Shown piece by piece: positions 1 through 8,180 of a stretch of DNA of 64,000 bases; position 1 is the first letter of the stretch, and each line of letters starts with the position of its first letter. Under the pieces are notes generated by a model. It had not been told where the DNA came from. It ran no database searches and saw only the letters and a program-made list of their open reading frames with translations. Both the position numbers and the translations under genes were made by a program. This DNA is from DYRB01 sp963709645 (GTDB taxonomy: Bacteria > Pseudomonadota > Gammaproteobacteria > Chromatiales > Chromatiaceae). The stretch spans positions 62,001 to 126,000 of the forward strand of contig CAVPXP010000011.1 in assembly GCA_963709645.1 (NCBI GenBank), given 5' to 3'.

Positions 1-2049
1 CCGATCCCTGTCGACTCCAAGCTCGCCGAGCCGATGCGCCGAGCGCTCTCCGGCCGCTCTGGCAGCATGATCGGTCCCGACTACCGCGGCGTAACGGTGC
101 TGGCTGCCTACCACCCCATACCCGTACTCAATGCCGGTGTCGTCGCCAAGATGGACCTCGCCGACATTCGCACCCCCTTCCTGAGGGGCGCAGCCATGGT
201 CATCGGCCTCGCCTTGGTGCTCGTCACCGTCGGAGCGGTGCTGTTCGTGCGCCTCACCAACCCAATCGTCAAGCACCTCACCGAGTCCGAGCAGCGTTAT
301 CGGCGCATCTTCCGAAGCGCCCCCGTGCCGATCTGGGAGCAGGATTTCGGCGGGGTCTACGAGGCCCTGCGAGAGCTCCGGGGCTCCGGGGTGATGGACC
401 TGGGGCGGCACCTCGCCGACCACCCCGAGCTACAGGGGCAGTTGATCGGAAAGGTCCGCATCAAGGAGGCGAACGCCGCGGCACTGGCGCTGTTTGGCGC
501 GCCCATGGCCGCACAGTTCGGTGTATGGGTCGAAAGCACATTCGTGCCCGCGACCCTCGATCTCTCTACCGACATGCTCCAGGCCCTTTGGGTAGGCCAC
601 GGGGCACTGTTGAACCGGACCATCGCTGCACAGACGCTCGACGGCAGGAACCTCACCGTCATCCTTTCGATGGTGATACCGGGGGCAAACGACGAATATC
701 ACAGCGTCCCCGTGTCGGCCCTCGACGTGTCGGCAGACCTGAATCTGCGCCGGCGCGAGGAAGAACTGGGCCTGATCCTGGCATCGACGGGTGAAGGCAT
801 CTTTGGCATGGACCTCGACGGCAAGTGCACCTTCGTCAATCGCGCGGCGCTGCGGATGCTCGGCTACCCGGACGAGGGCGAGGTCCTCGGACGGGATATG
901 CACGCGCTCATTCACCACAGCTGCCGCGACGGCGTTCCCAACGCTCCCGAGGAGTGCCCGATTCTTCGGACCTGCAGCGAAGGGACGCCAGTCCATGGGG
1001 AAGACGAGGCGCTTTGGCGCGCGGACGGCACCAGCTTCCCGGCAGACTACCGCTCCTATCCGATGCTGAGGGAGGGGACTGCCGTGGGCACCGTCGTCAC
1101 CTTCACCGACATCACGCAGCGCAAGGATCGGGACGCCCAGCTTCTACAAGCCCAAAAGATGGAGGTCGTCGGGCAGCTTACCGGGTCCATCGCCCATGAC
1201 TTCAACAACCTGTTGACCATCCTCCTGACTAACCTCCACTTCCTCGAGGAGAAGCTGGACACCGCGTGGGATCCGGAGATCGGCGAGATTCTCGGCGATG
1301 CGACATCCGCTGCGCAGGATGCGGCCAGATTGACCCGCCGCTTGCTGGCATTCGCCCGCCGACAACCGTTGGAACCGCGCGGGATCGACATCGAGGTCTT
1401 TATCAAACGCCTATCTCGGTTCTTGCGCCGCGTAACAGGCCCGGACATCGCGCTGGTCGTGCAGCCGAGCAGCGGGCCTCTGCCGGTGCGTGTCGACCGA
1501 CAGCAGATCGAGAGCTCCATTCTCAACCTGGCCATCAACGCCCAGGACGCGATGCCGAACGGCGGCACCCTGACGATCGCGGCAAGGCGGCAGTCGGTCG
1601 GTGTGGAAGAGGCGTCTTCTCATCCAGGGCTTGCACCGGGCGACTATGTGGTCGTCAGCATCTCCGACACCGGGATCGGCATGTCGCCCGAGCTGGCACG
1701 ACGTGCCGTCGAGCCGTTCTTTACGACCAAGCCGGCCCGCGAGGGCAGCGGGCTTGGCCTGAGCTCGGCGCTGGGCTTTGCCCAACAGTCTGGCGGCGAC
1801 CTCCGCATCCGGAGTGCGCCTGGCGAAGGGACCACCATCTCCATTTTCCTGCCGGAAGCCACCCTGGTCGCGAATCCATCGGATGCCAGGCTCGAAGGAG
1901 CCGCCGCACAAGGCGATTCCACCCCCGTTCTCGGCGCAAAAGCGTTGGGGCAATCCGACCACCCGCAGGGAGGGAGCGGCCAGGCGCAAGGCCAGAAGGT
2001 GAGGAGCCGCCGCCCCTGGGAAACCCGGAGTACGGACTCGGAGTTCTAG
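1..2049 (+). CDS. Sensor histidine kinase, 5'-partial (PAS-HisKA-HATPase)
   Basis: Membrane-bound two-component sensor kinase; ligand unknown. The frame is open from base 1, so the N-terminus (probably a periplasmic Cache-like sensor, of which only the end is seen) lies outside the window. In-window residues: one transmembrane helix at about 63-85, a PAS-like segment from about 97, a clear second PAS at about 253-375, then HisKA with the phospho-acceptor His399 in SIAHDFNNLL, and an ATPase domain with N box (NLAINAQDAMP), G1 (DTGIGM) and G2 (GSGLGLS). The HDFNNLL type of kinase is often followed by a fused receiver; here a poorly conserved tail of about 60 residues ends the protein instead. 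A free receiver-domain gene lies 2 kb downstream on the same strand and could be its partner. Confidence 0.93.
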   Translation, partial: PIPVDSKLAEPMRRALSGRSGSMIGPDYRGVTVLAAYHPIPVLNAGVVAKMDLADIRTPFLRGAAMVIGLALVLVTVGAVLFVRLTNPIVKHLTESEQRYRRIFRSAPVPIWEQDFGGVYEALRELRGSGVMDLGRHLADHPELQGQLIGKVRIKEANAAALALFGAPMAAQFGVWVESTFVPATLDLSTDMLQALWVGHGALLNRTIAAQTLDGRNLTVILSMVIPGANDEYHSVPVSALDVSADLNLRRREEELGLILASTGEGIFGMDLDGKCTFVNRAALRMLGYPDEGEVLGRDMHALIHHSCRDGVPNAPEECPILRTCSEGTPVHGEDEALWRADGTSFPADYRSYPMLREGTAVGTVVTFTDITQRKDRDAQLLQAQKMEVVGQLTGSIAHDFNNLLTILLTNLHFLEEKLDTAWDPEIGEILGDATSAAQDAARLTRRLLAFARRQPLEPRGIDIEVFIKRLSRFLRRVTGPDIALVVQPSSGPLPVRVDRQQIESSILNLAINAQDAMPNGGTLTIAARRQSVGVEEASSHPGLAPGDYVVVSISDTGIGMSPELARRAVEPFFTTKPAREGSGLGLSSALGFAQQSGGDLRIRSAPGEGTTISIFLPEATLVANPSDARLEGAAAQGDSTPVLGAKALGQSDHPQGGSGQAQGQKVRSRRPWETRSTDSEF

Positions 2050-2092
2050 CTGTGTCCGTTGTCGCTGCGGCCGCGATGGGCACGAAAAACGA

Positions 2093-2116
2093 AACCCCCC
2101 GGCGGGCCGGGGGGTT
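2093..2116 (-). terminator. Rho-independent terminator of the minus-strand gene
   Basis: A perfect 10-bp stem (AACCCCCCGG / CCGGGGGGTT) with a 4-nt loop. Read on the minus strand it is followed by TCGTTTTTCG, so it fits as terminator of the secreted-protein gene ending at 2171. It also separates that gene from the convergent kinase gene. Confidence 0.8.
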
Positions 2117-2170
2117 GCACTCCAGTGCGGCTTGGTGCCGCGTGTTTCGGCGGCTTCCGACCGCGCTAAA

Positions 2171-3782
2171 TTATTCGCCTTCGCCGCCGCCGCCCGCCAT
2201 GACCTCGGTCGTGCCGTAGACGGTGTTGTTCGGAGCGTACACGTCATCCGGGGCCGTCACGGTCGCCGTCCAGTTGACCGTGCCCACTTCCGGAGCAACA
2301 AACATGAATGCCCAGCCCTCGCTGGCACCGGCCGCCAAGCCGGCGAAGTCGAACGTCTCGTTGGCGACGGTCGTTCCGTTCAATACACCGACCACGGTCA
2401 CAGAGCCTGTCGCTGCGTCCGGACCCGAGTTACCAACGGTGACGATTATTTCGCGTCCGTCGTCATTTGCCACCATCATCACCGGCACTGCCAGGCCGGA
2501 AGTCGCGTTGATGGAGACATCGTAGGCGGTCTCGTGCTCTCCGGTGCAGGCCAGCGGAGGTGTCGCCCAGCCGGCCGGAATCGGGTTGTTGTGCGCGAAC
2601 AGGATGACCGCGCGGGCATCGTCGGCCGCCTGGGCAATCCCCCCGACGTTGCCGCCGATGAAGCCGCGCAGGAAGTCCCCGAGTTCTGCCGTGGTGAGAT
2701 CCGGCCACACAGTGCGCAGGATCGACGCGTCCTTGATCCAGAAGAGCGGCTCATCGTCGGCTACCCGATACCGCAAGAACGCAAGGTACTCGAACCAACC
2801 GTCCTTCGCTTCCTCGGGATCATCAGGAATGTAGGCGGGATAGGGCAGGTACCTGTAAGTCCTGATGCGCCTGTATTTGTAACTGCTGTAATCCAGGAAG
2901 CACTTGTGGACCATCACTATCTGGCCCTGGACCTCGTCCCGGTAATCAATACAGATCTGTGGATGACCGTCTTGATCCAACGCGGTCGTGGTTCCCTCAT
3001 CCGAGAGGCCCAGGATCTGGTTCAGGTAGACCACCAGGTCCACGTTGACCGCCCCCTCCTTGGACGCGGCCGCACCGAGCCCTTTGGCGGCTGTGTCGAG
3101 AAAGCCGTAGGTAGCAAAGGGTTCCGGCAGGACGATTGCCGGATCGCCCAACTGGCCCTTGAGGATCAGCTCCTTGTAGATGGCCAGATTCTGCAGCGGT
3201 GAGTCGATGGTCTTGGCAAGGTAGTCGTCGGTGAATCCGTCGCCGTCGCTATCGTTGATGTCGAGTGTCTGGTGGAGCAGCCGGCCGGCAGGGTCCAGGC
3301 TAATACAGTCGGCCGCGGCCAGGCCGATGAGAGCGTCCTCCAGTTGCCGCGCCATCACGTCTTCCGGGGCCCGGGCCACGTTGATGCGCTCGAACTCGAT
3401 CTCCTGCGTATAGCTGGCGTACTCCGGCAGCACGGAGCAGGAATACTGGTCCACGGGGATCAGGCACAGGCCGTCAGGGTGTCTTCGCGCAGTCAATGCT
3501 GACACCTCCACGTCGACAATATCGACGCCGACGGCGGCAACGGGCTGCAGGCAGAGCCCTCCGTCGACCGGTAGCCCCGTTTCGGGGTCAGTTACGTCGC
3601 CGCAGCACTCAGGATGGGAACACCGGTCGCGTCGCGATAGAGGACGACCAGGTCGCCATAGTCGGGTGTACCACCGCCACCCCGCCCCCACTGGACCGGG
3701 CGGCAAGGACAATGATCGGACAGGCCAGAATGGCCGCAGACAGGACGGATACGACGGTTTTGAACGATGCTCGTGCGCTCAT
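2171..3782 (-). CDS. Secreted protein with C-terminal CARDB/DUF11-like Ig domain (two frame breaks)
   Basis: Function unknown. The ATG at 3782 has a good AGGAG site and opens a signal peptide (MSARASFKTVVSVLSAAILA). The frame then breaks twice: at 3680-3683, where one G is missing from a G run on the coding strand, and near 3600-3602. The middle piece reads TPDYGDLVVLYRDATGVPIL and joins GDVTDPETGLPVDGGLCLQP. The rest is one long frame of about 500 residues with an EF-hand-like loop (NDSDGDGFTDDY), then a C-terminal beta domain (GREIIVTVGNSGPDAATG to NNTVYGTTEV) of the CARDB/DUF11 kind, ending in a Gly/Glu tail. It may belong to the multihaem locus transcribed in the same direction. I treat the breaks as sequence errors because coding signal continues across both. 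Confidence 0.7.
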
Positions 3783-3991
3783 GATGTCGACTCCTCTCCC
3801 CGAGTAGTTACCTCGCCGCAGCGGATCGCCGTGGGGACCCGGTAGGTACCATTCCTTTCGGGATGGCTCCGCTGCTAACGCCCGGCTGGCGAGCCATGTA
3901 CGCATCTCCCCGCTCGCGGACGCCTTGCGTTTGGCCCGTCCACCACGGATTCACTCGCCTTCCTAAGGGTCACAATAGCGGCCGACCGTTA

Positions 3992-4011
3992 ACCGATGCC
4001 CACTAATCGGT
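3992..4011. promoter_or_regulatory. Dyad ACCGAT-N8-ATCGGT in divergent intergenic region
   Basis: An inverted repeat, slightly extended by flanking T/A pairs, sits between the divergently transcribed secreted-protein gene (start 3782) and the receiver gene (start 4052). The position suits an operator for either gene, but I do not recognise the binding family. Confidence 0.35.
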
Positions 4012-4051
4012 AAGCATCCCGTAATGTTTTCGTATTCAAGGGGCGACCACC

Positions 4052-4921
4052 ATGCCAGCGGGCCGGACATCGCGATTGACCGCGGGTCGCTTACAATTGT
4101 TCACAAACCCATTACCCTGGTCACACACGCAGAAACCGGATGGTTACATGCATACGCTATCGTCGTTCGTGCCCATCCCGACGGGACAGTCGCGGGTCGG
4201 CCGGCTGCGAGGAACCGCCACCGGCGAGCGACGCCAGCTGCAACTCAGGTTCGACAGGGCCGGCGACGGTGTCGATCATGTCATGGAGCCCCTCATGTCC
4301 GATGTGAACACTTTGCCCGCGGACGGCGGCAAGGCCCCGCGTGCGACCCCCGGGGGTGAGATCGAACCAAGGGTTTGCGTTGGGCGACCCCTTCGGATTC
4401 GCCCGACAGTACGGGCGGGCTTGGCCATCCACAGACCGATAGGCCAAGGCAGGGCGGTTCCCTGCTTCTTGTCCGTGGGGGCCCCCGGTCGAGGTGACGC
4501 GGGCAAGACCCATCACCGTCGCCTACTGGTTCAGGCCGTCCGGCAAGCAGCGACAATTCTCGTGGTAGATGACGATCCGCGAATGCGCCGCCTCGCGCGG
4601 CGGATGCTGTCGGAGTCGGGTTATCGGGTGGTCGAGGCAGAGAACGCAGGCGCTGCGGCCCGTCTGCTCGCCACGGATGTCAGCGTTGACCTGCTGTTCA
4701 CGGATGTGGTCATGCCGGGCGAGATCGACGGACGCGCCCTGGGCCACTGGGCGCGAAAGGCGCGCCCTGGGCTACCGGTGTTGTTGACCAGCGGTTTCGA
4801 CCAACACAGGGCCGACGCGCACTCAGGGGACACCGAGTCCCTGCCCTTGCTCGGCAAGCCCTTCTCGAAGCAGCAGCTCCAGGCGGCGGTTCAAACCCTG
4901 CTCCGCACGCCCGGATCTTGA
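4052..4921 (+). CDS. Response-regulator receiver protein with unrecognised N-terminal region
   Basis: The last 120 residues form a CheY-like receiver domain: acidic pocket Asp173-Asp175 in ILVVDDDPRM, phospho-acceptor Asp218 in LLFTDVVMPG, the conserved Thr/Ser in LLTSGF and Lys in LLGKPF. There is no output domain. This receiver subtype is normally the C-terminal domain of hybrid kinases like the one at the left edge. The ATG at 4052 has an AAGGGG site. The first 165 residues are Arg/Gly-rich, match nothing I know and have weak coding character, so the true start may lie near the receiver. A split from an ancestral hybrid kinase is possible. Confidence 0.7.
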   Translation: MPAGRTSRLTAGRLQLFTNPLPWSHTQKPDGYMHTLSSFVPIPTGQSRVGRLRGTATGERRQLQLRFDRAGDGVDHVMEPLMSDVNTLPADGGKAPRATPGGEIEPRVCVGRPLRIRPTVRAGLAIHRPIGQGRAVPCFLSVGAPGRGDAGKTHHRRLLVQAVRQAATILVVDDDPRMRRLARRMLSESGYRVVEAENAGAAARLLATDVSVDLLFTDVVMPGEIDGRALGHWARKARPGLPVLLTSGFDQHRADAHSGDTESLPLLGKPFSKQQLQAAVQTLLRTPGS

Positions 4922-4930
4922 CGCCGTCTG

Positions 4931-5398
4931 CTACCGGCGAGCTTCCTGCGCCTCGCTCTCCATGATTGCGGCTTTGAGGGAGCGCTGCGGCTCACTGGAA
5001 GCACCGGTCTTGACAAGGACCTCCAGGCGGTCCACCTGTATCTGAAGGAATTCCGGCAGGCTGTCGCGCCTCGCCTTGAGCTCCCGCAAATTTTGCTCGG
5101 CCAAGTCGAATCGGTTCTGGTCCATATAGGCCATGGTCTGGTTCATCAAGCCACGGTTCGCATCGAGGGCCTTGCGGACCTGCATGGGCGTTTGGCCCGC
5201 CGAGGGCGGCTCCGTGCTCGGTCCCGAGCCGCTCGTGACGACGGCCTTGGGCGCGGCCGGCCTCGGGGTCCCCGGGGCCACTTGGGTGTCCGGGGCTGCC
5301 TGCGCGGCGTCGGTCTTGGGCGCGGTCTGGGGGCTGGAATCGCAGCCAGCCAGCACCAGAGGAATGAGGACAATCATCACCATTAGGCTAGGCTTCAT
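4931..5398 (-). CDS. Small outer- or inner-membrane lipoprotein
   Basis: A 155-residue lipoprotein of unknown function. The ATG at 5398 is preceded by CAGGAGCA and opens a lipoprotein signal with lipobox LVLAGC (acylated Cys19). A Pro/Ala-rich linker (about residues 25-70) leads to a helical C-terminal half with repeated Gln/Arg/Leu patterning (LDANRGLMNQTMAYMDQN, NLRELKARRDSLPEFL) that could form a short coiled coil. It is the last gene of the run of minus-strand periplasmic genes behind the cytochromes. The first 25 codons upstream of this ATG lack a ribosome site and are not used. Confidence 0.8.
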   Translation of the reverse strand: MKPSLMVMIVLIPLVLAGCDSSPQTAPKTDAAQAAPDTQVAPGTPRPAAPKAVVTSGSGPSTEPPSAGQTPMQVRKALDANRGLMNQTMAYMDQNRFDLAEQNLRELKARRDSLPEFLQIQVDRLEVLVKTGASSEPQRSLKAAIMESEAQEARR

Positions 5399-5580
5399 CG
5401 TCTGCTCCTGGTTATCGTCGTTGGGGTCCCCATGCCGCGCTTGCGGCGAGCGCCCCGAAGGTATCCCCTGCATTCGGGAAGGGATGCCGGGCGGCTGGGC
5501 CCGCCATAAACCGAGGGCAGCCGCACCGGTGGGTCACTGGTCCGAATCCCCCGGGCCCCTCCGCGGCAAAAACGACCCAA

Positions 5581-6012
5581 TCACTTTCCACCGAAGCTCA
5601 CGGACTGGCGTCCAGCACCCTTCTCCACCGGAAACCCGCTGTCGAGCCAACCAGTCAGTCCCCCTGCGAGGTGAAAGACGTTTGGGATTTCATGATCTAT
5701 CAAGGTCTGCTCGGCTTGCTTGGTGCGGGTGCCCGCGATGCAATACACCACGACGCCGTCCTGCCCCTCGATCTCTTGCACATGGTCAGCAATCGCGGAG
5801 GCCGCAAGGTTGACCGCCCCCGGTAGGTGGCCGACCCGAAACTCGGCGGGGTCCCGCACGTCCACCACCAGCAATTTGTCCCCTGCCTGTTGTCGATCGT
5901 GGAGCTGCTCCGGCGTGATGGACGGGCTTTGAAACCCCGCGCCCATGGCAAGGGACTGGAACAAAGGGGCCAGCAGAAGCAAGAGGCCGGCGTAAGCAAA
6001 GGATCGATACAT
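5581..6012 (-). CDS. Periplasmic rhodanese-like sulfurtransferase
   Basis: A single-domain rhodanese (143 aa) with an N-terminal signal peptide (about residues 1-24), so it acts in the periplasm or attached to the membrane. The active-site loop is YCIAGTR with catalytic Cys91. Upstream are the conserved LLVVDVRDPAEFRVGHLPGA and the C-terminal AGGLTGWLDSG. Rhodaneses carry sulfane sulfur, or act as redox-linked scaffolds. Rhodanese-family proteins are also known from outer-membrane cytochrome conduits (the ext clusters of Geobacter). Its position in a multihaem locus makes the second role as plausible as thiosulfate metabolism. Confidence 0.9.
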   Translation of the reverse strand: MYRSFAYAGLLLLLAPLFQSLAMGAGFQSPSITPEQLHDRQQAGDKLLVVDVRDPAEFRVGHLPGAVNLAASAIADHVQEIEGQDGVVVYCIAGTRTKQAEQTLIDHEIPNVFHLAGGLTGWLDSGFPVEKGAGRQSVSFGGK

Positions 6013-6039
6013 GGCCGCGGAGTCTGGGAGGGTCGTAAC

Positions 6040-6438
6040 CTACTTCAGACAGTCGGGCACCTTGAACTGCTCATCGAGGGTGTAGCGCTCGTCGAAGATG
6101 CCGTCACAGTTGCTGTCGCGCACCACATAGTTGCGCTGGTCGCTGGTCCCGCCCCCGTGCTGCTCCCTGCTCCAGGCCCACAGGCTGCCGTTCGTGGTCA
6201 TACTGAAGACACTGTCACCGGCATAATTCCGGTAGCGCACGATGCGCGTCTCCTTAATGCCGTCGCCATCGCCGTCGCCATCCTCCGCCCCGACCATGAG
6301 GAAGTCTTCGAGGTCCGGCACCGCAAAACCTCGCGCGGTCTCCATGGCAACCGCTTGGCCACCGACCAGGGGGCTCAGTGCGGCGATCAGGGCCGCACCG
6401 ACGACCATCAGCGGGGAAAAGGCAAAGGAAGGTGTCAT
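6040..6438 (-). CDS. Small secreted protein with Ca-binding-like DGDGDGDG loop
   Basis: A 132-residue exported protein of unknown function. It has a signal peptide of about 31 residues (ending near GGQAVA), then an EF-hand/thrombospondin-type-3-like loop (EDGDGDGDGIKE) and a second Asp-rich loop (RDSNCDGIFDERY). Two cysteines, one in that loop and one near the C-terminus (VPDC), could form a disulfide. It lies between the PpiC-type isomerase and the rhodanese, 27 bp upstream of the rhodanese start, and is probably cotranscribed. The Ca-binding motifs recur in the 13-haem cytochrome of the same locus. Confidence 0.75.
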   Translation of the reverse strand: MTPSFAFSPLMVVGAALIAALSPLVGGQAVAMETARGFAVPDLEDFLMVGAEDGDGDGDGIKETRIVRYRNYAGDSVFSMTTNGSLWAWSREQHGGGTSDQRNYVVRDSNCDGIFDERYTLDEQFKVPDCLK

Positions 6439-6511
6439 GTCACTTTGTCAGCCGTTGTTGCCAGGTCGGCGCGGAGACAGCGGGCGCTGGATCCCCGGAT
6501 GTCTCCATGCA

Positions 6512-8023
6512 TCAAGGATTGAGCAGCTTCTCCATCTGCTCGGTCCGGCGCTGGCTCAGCGAATTGGGTGCCTTCGCCTTCTGTTCGAGCTGCGCAATCC
6601 ATGCCACCTCCCGGCCAAACTGCTCGTTTAGACGATCCTGGTAGACCTCCACCTTGAAGGCGTTCAGGCGCAGATCCACCACATACTTGTCGAGCCGGTC
6701 GCGCAAGATGTTGCGGCGCGTCATCTTGTGTGTGTTGGCATCCGCCAAGTCGGCATTCTGGGCGGAGCGCATGTCTTCCACTCGGACCAGATGCCAGCCG
6801 GCCGGAGATTTCACCGGTCCGCCCAGTTCTTCGGGCTCGAGCGCGAACGTCACCTCGTCGAGCGCCGGGAAGCCCGATCCCTTGGCGACCCAGCCCATCT
6901 CGCCCAGGGTGTGCTTCGCCTGGGGATCGATGGAGTAGTCCCGCGCGGCCTGGTAGATGGTGATCTCGCCCGACTCGATCTTCTGCTTGATGTCCCTTGC
7001 CTCCTCCTCGGTGTTGAGGACGACCATCTGGATCTTGCGTTCCTCGCGAACCGCGATCTTGTCCTTGTTCTGGTTGTAGAAGCCGGAGATCTCTTCCTCG
7101 GTTGGCTCCATGGTCTGAAGCAGTTGGCTACGGTACTGATTGATCAGCCGGGTCTTTCGATACTCCCCGACGCGCGCCTGATACACCGGGTCCTGGGTCA
7201 AGCCCGCGGCCCGCCCTTTCTCGGCCATGATGCGGGTGTCGATCATCTCGTCGAGGATACCGATGCGCGCCTCAACCGGGTCCAGCCGTCCCCCGGACAT
7301 CGACGCCCGTTTGCTCTCGGCGAGCAGGGCCCCCTTGGCATCGCCCCAGGTCACCGTCTGGTTGCCCACCTTCGCCACCACGGCCTCATCCGGGCGCACC
7401 ACGTCGCCAGCGGGATCCAGCTCCGCCTTGTCGATGGTGAACTCGACGCCCTGGCGCACCCGCTCCCGCAGGCGGATCTCCTGGGCGTCGAGTTTTTGCT
7501 TGCGCAGGGCCGACTTGATGGCCATGCGCGCATCCGCATCCGGCGGTGTCCCGGATTCGATGGCCTTTCTGGCGTAGGCGTCGATCTCCGCATCCGTCAC
7601 CTGGAGGTCGGCGCTGAGCTCCTGCTTGCGGTAGAGACCCGCGATCGCGCCGTCGGAGAAGCGCTGGATGTCTCTCTGGTAGGCGGCCTCCTTGTCCGCA
7701 CCGTGCTTGAGCGCGTCCAGATAGAGCAGGTTCGCGCTGATGATCTTGTCGAGCAGCACGACGGCAACACCCTGCCGTTGCGGCGTGCCCAGCGCCGGGA
7801 CGGACACCCCCACCACAGCGGAGCTGTTCATCATGGTGTTGATCTGGCCAAAGGTGATCTCCTCATCGCCCACAGCGGCGATCACCACGCCGGCGTCCGG
7901 GGCAACGAGTCCTGCTTCGCCGCCTGCCGTAGCGTCAGGTCCCTCGGCCGCCGCCGGCGCCATCGCCGCCGCACTCAGCGCAGTCCACAAACAGCAAATC
8001 GATAGCGTGAGAAATCTTTTCAT
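6512..8023 (-). CDS. Periplasmic PpiC-type peptidyl-prolyl isomerase/chaperone
   Basis: A SurA/PrsA-like folding factor of 503 residues. Signal peptide 1-26; a long alpha-helical chaperone region (about 45-315) containing a short repeat of the N-terminal motif (VGDEEITFGQIN at 51, VGNQTVTWGDAK at 219); one parvulin (PpiC) domain at about 326-418 with the typical EMGWVAKGSGFPALDEV and GPVKSPAGWHLVRVED; then a C-terminal helix region. The gene is directly downstream of the 9-haem cytochrome, separated by a terminator, and probably assists folding of these very large exported cytochromes. PPIases are recurrent neighbours of exported multihaem cytochromes. Confidence 0.88.
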   Translation of the reverse strand: MKRFLTLSICCLWTALSAAAMAPAAAEGPDATAGGEAGLVAPDAGVVIAAVGDEEITFGQINTMMNSSAVVGVSVPALGTPQRQGVAVVLLDKIISANLLYLDALKHGADKEAAYQRDIQRFSDGAIAGLYRKQELSADLQVTDAEIDAYARKAIESGTPPDADARMAIKSALRKQKLDAQEIRLRERVRQGVEFTIDKAELDPAGDVVRPDEAVVAKVGNQTVTWGDAKGALLAESKRASMSGGRLDPVEARIGILDEMIDTRIMAEKGRAAGLTQDPVYQARVGEYRKTRLINQYRSQLLQTMEPTEEEISGFYNQNKDKIAVREERKIQMVVLNTEEEARDIKQKIESGEITIYQAARDYSIDPQAKHTLGEMGWVAKGSGFPALDEVTFALEPEELGGPVKSPAGWHLVRVEDMRSAQNADLADANTHKMTRRNILRDRLDKYVVDLRLNAFKVEVYQDRLNEQFGREVAWIAQLEQKAKAPNSLSQRRTEQMEKLLNP

Positions 8024-8098
8024 TCCCTACCTCGGAGGACACTCGCAGGAGTCGATGTCGGTGGCTCGCGGGACGGGTACTGACCATCCCGCGCGCCG

Positions 8099-8131
8099 AA
8101 AAAAAGAGGGAGGGGAAGTACTACCCCCTCC
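8099..8131 (-). terminator. Rho-independent terminator downstream of the 9-haem cytochrome
   Basis: On the minus strand GGAGGGG-TAGTACTTC-CCCTCC forms a stem followed by CTC and seven T residues (the A run at 8099-8105). It would end or attenuate transcription between the cytochrome and the PPIase gene. Confidence 0.8.
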
Positions 8132-8144
8132 GTCAGTCGCTGGA

Positions 8145-8168
8145 CCGCCCGGGCCAGTGCCCGGGCGG
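8145..8168 (-). repeat. Second GC-rich hairpin between cytochrome stop and terminator
   Basis: A perfect 9-bp inverted repeat CCGCCCGGG / CCCGGGCGG with a 6-nt loop, located 12 bp after the cytochrome stop codon and just before the T-tailed terminator. It may stabilise the 3' end of the upstream message. Confidence 0.55.
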
Positions 8169-8180
8169 CTTCATCTTGGA

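Noticed and set aside
5478..5562. Functional tRNA gene
   Set aside because: T-stem pairing fails at two or three of five positions and no canonical anticodon arm forms.
5395..5580. Small minus-strand frame containing GARGIRTSDPPV
   Set aside because: This peptide type is a well-known spurious translation of the strand opposite tRNA-like sequence; no ribosome site. Treated as a clue to a tRNA-like remnant only.
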